Below, piece by piece: positions 54,986 through 63,805 of a DNA stretch of 64,000 nucleotides (position 1 is its first letter; the number at the start of each line of letters is the position of its first letter). The translations under genes and the position numbers were made by a program. The notes below the pieces were generated by a model that was not told where the DNA came from, did no database searches, and was given only the letters and a program-made list of their open reading frames with translations. The stretch is from the NCBI GenBank assembly GCA_035527845.1, contig DATKZT010000090.1:1-64000 (forward strand). The letters run 5' to 3'. The stretch comes from JAUWKC01 sp035527845 (GTDB lineage Bacteria > Planctomycetota > Phycisphaerae > Sedimentisphaerales > Anaerobacaceae).

Positions 54986-56191
54986 CTAAGTGTGATACTC
55001 GGCGTTGATCGCAACGTATTCCTTGCTCAGGTCGCAGCCGTAGCAGAAGTCGCCAAATCTGCCGGCCCCCAGGTCAATGGTAATTGTGTGCTCGGTTTGT
55101 GAAATCACCTTGCTCGCCTTCTTGGCATCGAACTTTGCCGGAGCACCGTTTCTAAATACCGTAACATCGCCCAGCCTGCACGAGAGCTTACCCGGATTCA
55201 ATTTCACGCCGGCAGACCCCACGGCGCAGATGATTCTGCCCCAGTTGGGGTCCCCGCCGTGGATGGCGCATTTGACCAGCGGATAATCGGCCACTGCACG
55301 CGCGGCCTTTGCGGCTTCGGCTTTGGTCGCAGCCCCTTTGACAACCACCTTGAACATCCGCGTCGCACCTTCCGCATCGAGCGCCATCTGCCGGACCAAA
55401 TCATCGCATAAATCAGCTAACACCCCGGCAAACTTCTTGTATCGCGGGCATTGACTAACGATTGCCCGATTGCCCGCCAGCCCGGAGGCTAAGATTATCG
55501 CGGTATCATTGGTGCTCTGATGCCCATCCACCGTGAGCTTGTTCACCGAATCGCCGATGGCAGCCTTCAAGGCCTTGGCCAACAGAGGCTTAATTATTGC
55601 TGCATCGGTGGTAATAAAACAAAGTGTTGTCGCCATATTTGGACCAATCATCCCCGCCCCTTTTATCGTCCCAGCTATCGTGACCTCGGCGCCCGATATT
55701 TCCAGCCGGCGCACCGCCTGCTTCACTTTGGTGTCGGTGGTCATTATCGCCCTGGCGAAATCCAGACCCGCCTTGGCCGAATCTGAAAGCTTTGCCGCCG
55801 CTTCCGAAATACCCCCCCTGGCCTTCTTAATCGGCAGCTGCTCTCCGATTATGCCCGTCGAAGCAACAAGCACCCGATGTGGGTCGCCGACATCAACCCG
55901 TCTGGCGGTTTCCGAGCACATAGCAATTGCGTTCTTGATTCCCTGCTTGCCCGTGCACGCATTGGCGTTGCCGGAATTAACCACAACCGCCGAGATGCTG
56001 CGGCTTCTTATATGCTCCTTACTGACCGTCACCGCCGCCGAGACAATCCTGTTCGTCGTAAATACCGCCGCCGCCTTTGCACCACCCGGACAAACAATCA
56101 GCCCCAAATCCAGGTTGCCTGATTTCTTCACGCCGCAGGCCACACCAGCGGCGAGAAAACCATTCGCTGCCGTAATCATCCTGTTTATCAT
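54986..56191 (-). CDS. argJ: Bifunctional ornithine/glutamate N-acetyltransferase
   Basis: 401 residues. It recycles the acetyl group in arginine synthesis. The precursor cleaves itself: the cleavage site is NMATTLCFITTDA, with nucleophile T188 (usually ATML). Other conserved parts: CPGGAKAAAVFTTN, VVNSGNANACTG, VASTGIIGEQLP, TIAGTIKGAGMI, VDGHQSTNDT and the C-terminal GRIICAVGSAG. A second arginine gene, argC, lies 6 kb to the right. Confidence 0.96.
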   Translation of the reverse strand: MINRMITAANGFLAAGVACGVKKSGNLDLGLIVCPGGAKAAAVFTTNRIVSAAVTVSKEHIRSRSISAVVVNSGNANACTGKQGIKNAIAMCSETARRVDVGDPHRVLVASTGIIGEQLPIKKARGGISEAAAKLSDSAKAGLDFARAIMTTDTKVKQAVRRLEISGAEVTIAGTIKGAGMIGPNMATTLCFITTDAAIIKPLLAKALKAAIGDSVNKLTVDGHQSTNDTAIILASGLAGNRAIVSQCPRYKKFAGVLADLCDDLVRQMALDAEGATRMFKVVVKGAATKAEAAKAARAVADYPLVKCAIHGGDPNWGRIICAVGSAGVKLNPGKLSCRLGDVTVFRNGAPAKFDAKKASKVISQTEHTITIDLGAGRFGDFCYGCDLSKEYVAINAEYHT

Positions 56192-56229
56192 GTCCCAATA
56201 CCCTCTACTTATTCTGATTCTGTGCAGGC

Positions 56230-56784
56230 TCAGTCTTTTAGCAGCCCGTTAAACTTCTCAAGCACCCCTTCATGTTCGGAAATCCCGCTAAACTGCAAAA
56301 GCCATTTCCTGATATACTCCATGTCAATGGAGTCTTTGTTCTTGGCCAATATGCTGCTCACATCCTCCTCATCAACTGCTCTGCCTGCAAACATTTTGTG
56401 AATAATAACGTCCTCGCATGATGCGAATTTCGCCGGGTAACCATCCACCAGAACCTCTCTTGACCTGCCGATGGCCTGCAATTCATACGGAGTATAGGAA
56501 AAAATAAAGTCGACGCGCAGTTTTGATTTGGTTTCTTCTGCGGGAAGCACGCTCGTTTGTTTTGCAAAGTCCTCAGGGTTCTCAGGCAAAAGCTTTAACC
56601 CCAACCGCTTACACAGCCCCTCAATCAGGGCAAATCTATCGGTATCAACCCCCAGTGTTATGTCGATATCCCGCGTCAATCGCGGCCTGCCATATATCAG
56701 AACCGCTTGGCCGCCGATAATCATGTAAGGAATTGTAGCTGCGTCCAACTCCTGAGCTATTCTCTTTATGAATTCTTCTATCAC
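56230..56784 (-). CDS. Nucleotidyltransferase of the AbiEii/MNT kind
   Basis: 184 residues. The nucleotidyltransferase core is YMIIGGQAVLIYGRPRLTRD, then DIDITLGVD with the catalytic DxD, plus a third carboxylate in KSKLRVDFIFSY. Family members transfer nucleotides to tRNA or proteins in toxin-antitoxin or abortive-infection systems, or have other roles. It overlaps the upstream 67-residue gene by 4 nt. Confidence 0.8.
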   Translation of the reverse strand: MIEEFIKRIAQELDAATIPYMIIGGQAVLIYGRPRLTRDIDITLGVDTDRFALIEGLCKRLGLKLLPENPEDFAKQTSVLPAEETKSKLRVDFIFSYTPYELQAIGRSREVLVDGYPAKFASCEDVIIHKMFAGRAVDEEDVSSILAKNKDSIDMEYIRKWLLQFSGISEHEGVLEKFNGLLKD

Positions 56785-56984
56785 GAACCCAACCTGTTTA
56801 TCGCTTTGGCAATCCTCAAATCAACTTCCAAACCCTCAAGCATATTCTCGGAGCTGATAGCTCCTAAGGCCACAGCCTCCCTGTGCAGCGCTTCATATAT
56901 GCTCAGAGCCTCTTTGTAGGAAAACCTCTCCTGCTCCATCAGCTCCCGATAAAATTTACGCAATTTAGCGGTGTTCCGTATCAT
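56781..56984 (-). CDS. Small helical partner of the nucleotidyltransferase
   Basis: 67 residues, all helical (RKFYRELMEQERFSYKEALS, then YEALHREAVALGAISSENML). It ends with EVDLRIAKAINRLGS. It is the first gene of the pair, with a 4-nt overlap into the nucleotidyltransferase, so the two are translated together. A toxin-antitoxin-like relation is plausible but not shown. Confidence 0.7.
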   Translation of the reverse strand: MIRNTAKLRKFYRELMEQERFSYKEALSIYEALHREAVALGAISSENMLEGLEVDLRIAKAINRLGS

Positions 56985-57362
56985 CAGTCTCTTAAGCCTC
57001 GCAGCACTTTCTCCTTATCCGCGAATATGACCCTTACAGAATTCGATGATTGTTCCTGCATCTCAAACCTTTGCCAAAGCGGCAACTCCTTTTGTTACCG
57101 GCTCTTAATCTCGCTTACAGCATGATTATAACCGCAACCAAATCCTTTGGCCAGGCCTTTTTCGCAGCACAAGTGCTTGCCGCACCAGGTCGTGCTCGTT
57201 TCCGAAGAGAAATTATGCATTGCTCCTGGTTCTGGCGGCCTTGGCTCAGGAAACAACCAAAAAGTCTTGAAACTGTAAGAGCGATTTGATAGCTTATGGC
57301 AGCAAGGACACGCAATGATGTTATCGGGCCGCGCATATGGGAAATCTCAGGTACAGAGGTCC
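56985..57362. other. Intergenic region with no supported gene
   Basis: No convincing reading frame, promoter or terminator. A minus-strand frame of 87 codons (57115-57378) is not supported by a ribosome-binding site or recognisable protein. Confidence 0.4.
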
Positions 57363-57377
57363 GGTGGAGACAACACA

Positions 57378-57887
57378 ATGAAAAATGTGGTGCGAGTAAT
57401 TAGTGCGTCCTTTCTGAGCTGGTTCTTATTTGCAGGCTGTACATCAGATTCTCAGAAGCATCAATACGCTTCCTACTCCGACCAGGGCACGATCACAGAC
57501 GCAGAATGGCGCAACGATGCAATTGCTGGGTGCATCAATGCAATTTATACCCGTCTGGTATCTTTACAGGGGGACTTCCCCCAGTTGTCCGGGATCGAGC
57601 AGGCAACGGTTACTCCAACGAATTTGCATTATGCCAAAGGAAGCCTGTGGTATGACGGCAAGAGGGAACACTGGGGCAGTCCCGATGCCTCCAGGATATA
57701 CGTAAATTTTGAAAAGTATTCCTCGGCAGACCTGCACCAGAAAGGCGCAGTCAGGCAATTTCCAGAATCCGGAATTCAAGTGCATTGGCTAATCCTGCCC
57801 ATTCGAACGGACTCAATGGAATTCCTCAGCGCCGTTGATTCGATAATCAGACAGGAGACGGAAAAGCTCGCCGAGACTCTTGAGTAG
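57378..57887 (+). CDS. Lipoprotein of unknown function
   Basis: 169 residues from ATG 57378, with GGTGGAGA about 9 nt upstream. A type II signal peptide (MKNVVRVISASFLSWFLFAGC) ends in the lipobox LFAGC; lipidation is predicted at Cys21. The mature part has YVNFEKYSSADLHQKGAVRQ and ends with an amphipathic helix. No family recognised. It converges with the GH32 gene, 46 nt away. Confidence 0.75.
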   Translation: MKNVVRVISASFLSWFLFAGCTSDSQKHQYASYSDQGTITDAEWRNDAIAGCINAIYTRLVSLQGDFPQLSGIEQATVTPTNLHYAKGSLWYDGKREHWGSPDASRIYVNFEKYSSADLHQKGAVRQFPESGIQVHWLILPIRTDSMEFLSAVDSIIRQETEKLAETLE

Positions 57888-57933
57888 CTTGACTCGACAG
57901 AGGCCACCATATAATTCAAGGGCTCAGCCCCTT

Positions 57934-59568
57934 CTATTTCTTCTTATAGATGTTCTTCATCTGCCAGGCATCCAGCGATTTGAGCACCGCATCCTGCCCC
58001 TGCGAGCGCAGCGATACGCCAATGCTGTCTTCGCGCCCCGGATAAACCCGCACCGCCACGCACTGCCTGCCGTTGACGAACACCTCCACGACGCTCCTGT
58101 CAACGAACACCCGCAGCTTCAGCGGCTCGTTCTTGCCAATAGAAACCGGCCCCATCTCCGGAGCTCGGCAGCGCACATCCGCCAGAATCGACGAACGCGA
58201 TGAATCAATCCCGACCACGCTCTCTCCTCTGTACCACCGTTCACCGAAAAACATGATCCGCGTAAACTCCTCTCCATTCGGCGACCGCAGGACGTTCATC
58301 TCAATCATAGGTGCACTCTTCGGCTCTATTTCCGCGACGATCTCCAGGGCATTGCCATGAATGTTTTCGAGCACAACCTCCTTATTCGCCGCAAGTGTCA
58401 TTGTATCGACGTGCTGATGCTCATAGCGCAGGGATTCGATGTCTCCGGCAGGCTCGACCCCCACCTCGTCCCTGGCCAGCAGCGTAAGGCGTCGCGGCAA
58501 TGTCATGATCTGGTTCCACCCTTCGGTGCGCTTGCCGGGGTTCATGTTGAATATCACGATGACTCCGCCCTTGCCGTCAGGGCTCGCCGTCGGCGCATGC
58601 ACGCCGGAGGGCTTCGCCGCCCCGAAATTGAAGTAACCGTGCGAGGTAGCAACAAACTTGTCGCGCTCTTTGTCATAATCGCCCAACAGATACTGCCCGC
58701 CGCTCATGTGGCTGAAAAACAACAGAATATGCCTCTCGCCGATCGGCCAGAAATACGGACACGCCCCGTCGTCCCCGACCAAAGTGAACCGGTCATCTTC
58801 GACGAACGGGTGCAGATACTCCCACTTCGCCAGGTCCTTCGAGCGAAACAGAAAATTCGCCCGCACCCGCTTGCCCCCCGGCCCCGGCAAGCTGCCCCCC
58901 GAAAGCGAGTAGTACACGCCGTCCTTCTTCCATATACACGGGTCGTAAACCCGATACGGCAGCGGCGACCCGTCCGCACTCCTCATCGGGATCACCGCCT
59001 TGCCCGTGACCTTCTCCCAGTTCAGCAGCAGCGGATCGCTCGACACCGCCACCATGTTGCCAACCTCCGTCCCGTGATACATCGCTATCACACGCCCCTC
59101 CTCCACAAGTGCAGAACCCGAGTAGCACTTCTTCTCCGGATGCGGATAAATCGCGTATGGCAAATCCCGCCAGTGAATAAGATCATCGCTGACGGCATGT
59201 CCCCAGTGCTGCCGCGTATCCTCCGGCGGATACGCCTGATAGAAAAGATGCCACCGCCCCTTCCAGAAACACAGACCGTTCCCGTCGTTTAGGCTGCTCT
59301 CCGGGTTGACGTAATGATAGATCGGCCGATATCGGTCGCCGGCCATCGCCAGCCGTGATTTCGTAAACCGCTCCATCAAAGGATTGGTCCGCAGTTGTGC
59401 TTCCTGCTCGGCCAGAGTGTCAGCGAAAGTGAATTTCGGAACCTTTGAAGTGTAGTCCGGCTGCTTAGGGTCGCCTCCAGCCTGCTCACCCAGAGCAGAC
59501 CCTGTTACCAGAACAGCCGACACCACAACACTCAACAGCATCAATAATTTTTGCGGTCTCATAGACAT
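57934..59568 (-). CDS. GH32-family-like secreted protein with altered catalytic motifs
   Basis: 544 residues with a signal peptide (KLLMLLSVVVSAVLVTGSAL). ATG 59562 fits the ribosome-binding site slightly better. GH32 enzymes cut fructose or sucrose-type bonds with three motifs. Here the nucleophile motif NDPNG reads NDGNG (D95), RDP reads YDPC (D209), and the acid/base motif EC reads GACPYFWP, so the Glu is Ala269. The beta-propeller is recognisable (WHLFYQAYPPED, HWGHAVSDDLIHWRDLP, GERHILLFFSHMSGG) and the C-terminal sandwich ends DRSVVEVFVNGRQCVAVRVY. Hydrolysis needs another acid, or the protein only binds sugar. Confidence 0.85.
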   Translation of the reverse strand: MSMRPQKLLMLLSVVVSAVLVTGSALGEQAGGDPKQPDYTSKVPKFTFADTLAEQEAQLRTNPLMERFTKSRLAMAGDRYRPIYHYVNPESSLNDGNGLCFWKGRWHLFYQAYPPEDTRQHWGHAVSDDLIHWRDLPYAIYPHPEKKCYSGSALVEEGRVIAMYHGTEVGNMVAVSSDPLLLNWEKVTGKAVIPMRSADGSPLPYRVYDPCIWKKDGVYYSLSGGSLPGPGGKRVRANFLFRSKDLAKWEYLHPFVEDDRFTLVGDDGACPYFWPIGERHILLFFSHMSGGQYLLGDYDKERDKFVATSHGYFNFGAAKPSGVHAPTASPDGKGGVIVIFNMNPGKRTEGWNQIMTLPRRLTLLARDEVGVEPAGDIESLRYEHQHVDTMTLAANKEVVLENIHGNALEIVAEIEPKSAPMIEMNVLRSPNGEEFTRIMFFGERWYRGESVVGIDSSRSSILADVRCRAPEMGPVSIGKNEPLKLRVFVDRSVVEVFVNGRQCVAVRVYPGREDSIGVSLRSQGQDAVLKSLDAWQMKNIYKKK

Positions 59569-59769
59569 TATCCTTTCTCATTAACTTGTAACTGGCAATT
59601 GTACCCCTCCAATTACGCGCGTCAATGACCCTCCCCTCCACCAGGATTCCTCCCAGGCCAATTAAATAAGTCACACCGTCTCATTTCTTCCAACTCTCGT
59701 AATACTTCAGGTCTTGTGGCATTCACAAGCTGTGCTGTCAAACTTTGCACAGGCAAAACACACCTGACA

Positions 59770-60357
59770 TTATGGTTCAGACTCTTTGTTAAGGATGCGT
59801 TCCACAATGTCACGCAGGGTGTCCAGCTCATGCAGATGAGTGATAACAGTAAGAGACGGACTCTCAAAGTCCGGCGCCGCCAAATATTTACAGCCCGTTG
59901 CCTTCAGTGTTGCGGCCGTCCACGAAATCCAGCGCTTGCCGTAATTCCACCACCCCCCATTGCTGAAAGCATCAGACAGCACGCTAGGAACCGGGCTGAC
60001 GTGCTCGTCAAACACGAAGGCAAAGCACTCCATCCCGTATTCTACCAGTTCGACATCAGAACAATTCGCTCGGTCGGCGTACTTGATAGGAACGTATAGC
60101 CACTCGTATGAGCGCTTAAGCCGTTTAAGCCCAAACCATCCCCTCACAGCCGACTTTAAGATGCCCAGCGGTATGCACCGCTGTTTCAATCGGTCTTTTA
60201 AATCGCGGTATTGCTGTGGGTCAACCTGTAAAATCGTAGCAACCAGGTTTCCCCTGTCTGGGATCAGCTCAAGCAACACATGGGTAACGTTTCTGCACTC
60301 GAAGCCAACCAGCCCCACTTCAAGCGTAGGATACGTCTCAGTTGAAACACCTGGCAT
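59770..60357 (-). CDS. Hypothetical protein
   Basis: About 195 residues (ATG 60357 preferred; ATG 60378 possible). A soluble protein with mixed secondary structure; visible segments are TYPTLEVGLVGFECRNVTHV, ECFAFVFDEHVSPVP and WWNYGKRWISWTAATLKATG. No family recognised. It sits between the GIY-YIG gene and the GH32 gene on the same strand. Confidence 0.6.
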   Translation of the reverse strand: MPGVSTETYPTLEVGLVGFECRNVTHVLLELIPDRGNLVATILQVDPQQYRDLKDRLKQRCIPLGILKSAVRGWFGLKRLKRSYEWLYVPIKYADRANCSDVELVEYGMECFAFVFDEHVSPVPSVLSDAFSNGGWWNYGKRWISWTAATLKATGCKYLAAPDFESPSLTVITHLHELDTLRDIVERILNKESEP

Positions 60358-60424
60358 TGCGGTCTCCCGATCAATCAAAGGCGGCCAGAAACCTCTATTT
60401 CTACTCGAACAACCGAAGAGATTA

Positions 60425-61168
60425 TCACCTACAGTTCACATAGTGAATCGGGTTTTGGCTTTTGCTAACGTAGCGACGGACAGATTTCCCAATATATTTC
60501 TTACGAATTCCTGGCTCAGCAACTTTGCCAACGAATTCTAATCGGTCAGGGTGACACCGGCGATAACCGTCCTTGTCCGAAGCCCTCATGGTTTCACCCC
60601 CGCGAAACCATCCCGCTATTGAATAGACTTCGCGGACAATTCCTCTGTAAATAGCCATCGCAAACTTCGCCTTCTTCGTCCTCCTCTGGTTCAATTTCCA
60701 ACAGCTTCGTGTAAAATCATACAGATCCTGGGCCGACAGCCCCGGTCTATATGACCGCGCAATAGTTATGAGAATAGCCGGTTCTCTTATTGTTGCCTCC
60801 CTATCGTTTAAGACGGCAAGTAGGTCTTCCACTTTGCTAAGCCGCTCACCGCGTGTGGAATGTCCCTTCACTTTGTTGGTCAACTCATTTAATCCAAGCA
60901 GGTCGATTGCTGCTGATTCTATTTGGTGGGCATGATCTTCTGTCAAGCCATATTTGAGAATCTCGATTGAGGGCTGAAGATTAAGTTTTCTCAATTCCCG
61001 AATAAGCTTAACCTTCTCAGATAGGCGTCTATCCCTCAGATGTGAACGCATGCGAGACCCGCGCCCCTTGCCCACATAAAAGATTTTTCCATCTCGGGGG
61101 TCTCTATAAAGATACACGTAGAACTTCAATTTCTTCTTGGCCTTTGGAGAAACCGTTATCGCCGTCAT
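60425..61168 (-). CDS. GIY-YIG nuclease-domain protein, LEM-3-like type
   Basis: About 247 residues from ATG 61168, which has AAGGGG 5 nt upstream; longer starts lack one. The domain (about 15-100) reads FYVYLYRDPRDGKIFYVGKG, then RGSRMRSHL and, further on, QIESAAIDLLG; the conserved Tyr, Gly-Lys-Gly, Arg and Glu positions of GIY-YIG nucleases can be matched. The rest has no known domain. It may cut or nick DNA, either as repair or as part of a mobile or defence function; context gives no decision. Confidence 0.8.
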   Translation of the reverse strand: MTAITVSPKAKKKLKFYVYLYRDPRDGKIFYVGKGRGSRMRSHLRDRRLSEKVKLIRELRKLNLQPSIEILKYGLTEDHAHQIESAAIDLLGLNELTNKVKGHSTRGERLSKVEDLLAVLNDREATIREPAILITIARSYRPGLSAQDLYDFTRSCWKLNQRRTKKAKFAMAIYRGIVREVYSIAGWFRGGETMRASDKDGYRRCHPDRLEFVGKVAEPGIRKKYIGKSVRRYVSKSQNPIHYVNCR

Positions 61169-61361
61169 ATTTGCCCCTTCCTCAAACGCCATATCTACAA
61201 GAGAGGCGGTTATTATTTCAGCCTGACAAAAGCGGTTTGTCAATACTGTGCTGCTGGTTCTGAGCCGCAAGACCAACTGAAACCGTCAGACACTTTCTAT
61301 TTTTTCGCTGTCAACAAACTGCCTGGCTGATAAATGGCCCTCCTAAAAGAGAAACCGCTCG

Positions 61362-62219
61362 TCACAGTTCCGTTGTGTTCTGCGAGCGGGGGTCCTCGAC
61401 TCCCCCCGGGGCGTTGGTGAGCTTTCCGCTGACCGCTATATCTCTAAAAGGCGCCATCGGGTCGTAAAACTCCTTGTTCAAATCCACGATATTAACCATC
61501 GACCCGGCCTGATTCTGCCGGAGCTGACGCACAATCACACCGTCCGGCTGAATAAAACACGATGGATACGGCGAATACCGCCCGCTCGAATTCGTCATGC
61601 TCACCCAGAAGTGGTTCGTCGCAGCCCGGCACTGCATCGTCTGACGCATAATATGCGCATGCACGCTCGGCCCCTTCTGCCGCGCATTATAAAACGACTG
61701 CAAAATGCAATTGACGCCCCGCTTATACAACTCCCGATAAAGCTCCGGAAACCGCACATCGAAGCATATCAGCAGCCCGCACTTGACGCCGTTAATATCG
61801 AACGTGACAAACCTGTTGCCGGGCGTGTAGTGACCCAGGTCCTCGCCCATGCAGAACCTCTTATCATATCGGTCAACAATCTCGCCGCCCGGCCCTATCA
61901 GGTACAAGCTGTTGTGCGGCTTATTCGGCGCGGTCAACTGATGCGAACTTCCCAGCGCCACCCAAAGGCCGAGCTTGCCCGCAAGCGCCATAATCTTTTC
62001 TGTCTCCCTGCGCAGAAGCGCCCAATCGAACCCCTTGAAGCTCTCGAAGTCCTTCCCCGCATAGCCGCTAAGCGCACACTCCGGAAAATGCGCTATGTCC
62101 GCCCCTTCCTTTGCCGCCTGATGCATAAGCTCACATATCTGCCACGCATTCCGCTCAAGAGAATCACTCACCGCAAACTGACACGTCGCAACTTTCAACG
62201 CGCCATTACCCATAACCAC
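61362..62219 (-). CDS. Carbon-nitrogen hydrolase (nitrilase superfamily)
   Basis: 285 residues with the Glu-Lys-Cys triad: E47 in HFPECALSGY, K120 in RYDKRFC, C152 in LLICFDVRFPELY. C-terminal sequence (SCFIQPDGVIVRQLRQNQAG) is typical of the amidohydrolase branch. The exact substrate (amide, omega-amide or carbamoyl) cannot be named. Its start lies next to argC (2 nt gap), so the two are co-transcribed. Confidence 0.9.
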   Translation of the reverse strand: MVMGNGALKVATCQFAVSDSLERNAWQICELMHQAAKEGADIAHFPECALSGYAGKDFESFKGFDWALLRRETEKIMALAGKLGLWVALGSSHQLTAPNKPHNSLYLIGPGGEIVDRYDKRFCMGEDLGHYTPGNRFVTFDINGVKCGLLICFDVRFPELYRELYKRGVNCILQSFYNARQKGPSVHAHIMRQTMQCRAATNHFWVSMTNSSGRYSPYPSCFIQPDGVIVRQLRQNQAGSMVNIVDLNKEFYDPMAPFRDIAVSGKLTNAPGGVEDPRSQNTTEL

Positions 62220-62221
62220 CT

Positions 62222-63232
62222 CTACAACAGACCCAGCGTCTCATCGAGGCCGAAGATAATGTTCATGTTCTGCACCGCCTGCCCCGATGCGCCCTTTGTC
62301 AGATTGTCGATTGCGGAAAAACACACGATTCGGCCTTTCACCACAGTCGGAAAGACATGGCAGTAGTTTGTCCCGCAAACATCCTTCACGCCCGGGCAAC
62401 TACCGACTACCTGCACGAACGGCTCATCGATATAGAAATCGTTATAAAGCTCTGCCAACTGCTGCGCGGTCACTTCATTCGCAGGCTCGCAATAGACAGT
62501 GGAAAGAATACCCCGGTCGAAAGGCCCGGCGTGCGGCTGAAATAATATCCGCACATCGCAGCCCGCAATTTCGGTTGCGATTTGCTCCATTTCGGGCATG
62601 TGCCGGTGCGTACCGATAGCGTAAGCAAAGAGATTCTCATTCATATTCGGAAAATGAAACTTCACCGAAGGATTCTTGCCCGCCCCGGATATGCCTGTAA
62701 CCGCGTTAACGATAATCGAGTCCGTTTCGATAAGCTGCTCCTTCAGCAGCGGCGCAATCGCCAGCGCAGCACCGGTCGGGTAGCACCCCGGATTGGCCAC
62801 AAGCTCGGCATCCTTTATCTTAGGACGAAACAGCTCCGGCAGCCCGAACACCGCCCGCTCCAGATTTTCCGTATCGGTATGCTTGACAGCGTAGAACTTC
62901 TCATAAACTTCCGGGTCCTTCAGCCGATAGTCCGCGCTGAAATCCACAACCTTTACGCCCGCCCCGAGCAGCTTCGGCACGAACTGCATCGAAACCTTGT
63001 GCGGCAGACAGCACAGCGCAACATCCGCAACCTCCGCAAGCTTATCCAAATCCAGCGGCTCAATCGCCAGACTGCACCGGCCCTTGAACTGCGGAAACAC
63101 CTCCCCCGCAGCGCCGCACTCCTCCGGCAGCGCCGTAAGATATGTCAGTCTGGCCTTCGTATGCCCCAGAATTATGCGAATCGATTCGGCCCCCGTATAA
63201 CCGCTGGCCCCTATTATCGCGACGCGTACCAT
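62222..63232 (-). CDS. argC: N-acetyl-gamma-glutamyl-phosphate reductase
   Basis: 336 residues. Third step of arginine synthesis, NADPH-dependent reduction of acetylglutamyl phosphate. NADP site VRVAIIGASGYTGAE at the N-terminus, catalytic C150 in ELVANPGCYPTGA, and the ITGISGAGKNPS loop. It begins with AAGGAG 6 nt before ATG, just beyond the terminator of the ribosomal-protein genes. Confidence 0.96.
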   Translation of the reverse strand: MVRVAIIGASGYTGAESIRIILGHTKARLTYLTALPEECGAAGEVFPQFKGRCSLAIEPLDLDKLAEVADVALCCLPHKVSMQFVPKLLGAGVKVVDFSADYRLKDPEVYEKFYAVKHTDTENLERAVFGLPELFRPKIKDAELVANPGCYPTGAALAIAPLLKEQLIETDSIIVNAVTGISGAGKNPSVKFHFPNMNENLFAYAIGTHRHMPEMEQIATEIAGCDVRILFQPHAGPFDRGILSTVYCEPANEVTAQQLAELYNDFYIDEPFVQVVGSCPGVKDVCGTNYCHVFPTVVKGRIVCFSAIDNLTKGASGQAVQNMNIIFGLDETLGLL

Positions 63233-63244
63233 AAATATCTCCTT

Positions 63245-63283
63245 AAAAAAAATAGCTGCTGAGAATCGCTCTCGGCAGCTATT
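63245..63283 (-). terminator. Intrinsic terminator of the rplM-rpsI unit
   Basis: On the minus strand AATAGCTGCCGAGA pairs with TCTCAGCAGCTATT (one mismatch) across GCGAT and runs into eight T. It sits between rpsI and argC, so argC is at least partly transcribed separately. Confidence 0.85.
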
Positions 63284-63310
63284 GTAATTATCGAACGAGC
63301 AAAGTTCAAT

Positions 63311-63787
63311 TTAGCGTTTCGAGAACTGGAACCTTCTCCTTGCCCCTGACTGGCCGTACTTTTTCCTCTCGACCATCCTGCTGTCCCGCGTCAGATGCCC
63401 GGCGTCGCGCAGGGCCGAAACGTAGTTCACGTCATAGTTTCTCAACGCCCTGGCGATTCCGAGCGACACGGCGCCGGATTGCCCGGAGGGACCGCCGCCC
63501 TTAACGTTCACAAAAACATCAAAGGATTTCTCCGCATCGACGGCCTTGAGCGGCCCAATGACGCCGATTCTGTGGTCTTCACGCGGAAAGTAATCTGCAA
63601 GCTCCCTCTTGTTTATCAGCAGCTTGCCGTCGCCGGGTTTTATTCTTACGCGGGCGACGGAGGTTTTTCTTCTGCCGGTGCCCCAGTAATAGCCGCCCTT
63701 GTCGGGGGCCTTGCCGGCAGGCGCCGGGGCAGCCTGCACATTTTCAGCCGCGCCGCCCGCAGGAGTTTCGATATTCAGTTCTGCCAT
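63311..63787 (-). CDS. rpsI: Ribosomal protein S9
   Basis: 158 residues, about 25 longer than usual because of an Ala/Pro-rich N-terminal extension (MAELNIETPAGGAAENVQAA). The core YYWGTGRRKTSVARVRIKPG, VNVKGGGPSGQSGAVSLGIA and RDSRMVERKKYGQSGARRRF is standard. It follows rplM by 18 nt. Confidence 0.97.
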   Translation of the reverse strand: MAELNIETPAGGAAENVQAAPAPAGKAPDKGGYYWGTGRRKTSVARVRIKPGDGKLLINKRELADYFPREDHRIGVIGPLKAVDAEKSFDVFVNVKGGGPSGQSGAVSLGIARALRNYDVNYVSALRDAGHLTRDSRMVERKKYGQSGARRRFQFSKR

Positions 63788-63805
63788 ATTCTGCTTCTTT
63801 CACAA

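Noticed and set aside
57115..57378. 87-codon minus-strand frame
   Set aside because: No start site and no recognisable protein pattern; it lies opposite the leader of the lipoprotein gene.
59486..59867. Minus-strand frames around the GH32 start and its upstream region
   Set aside because: They overlap the GH32 signal peptide or the intergenic gap and have no ribosome site, although one contains a protein-like stretch (RPEVLREL). Too weak to call.
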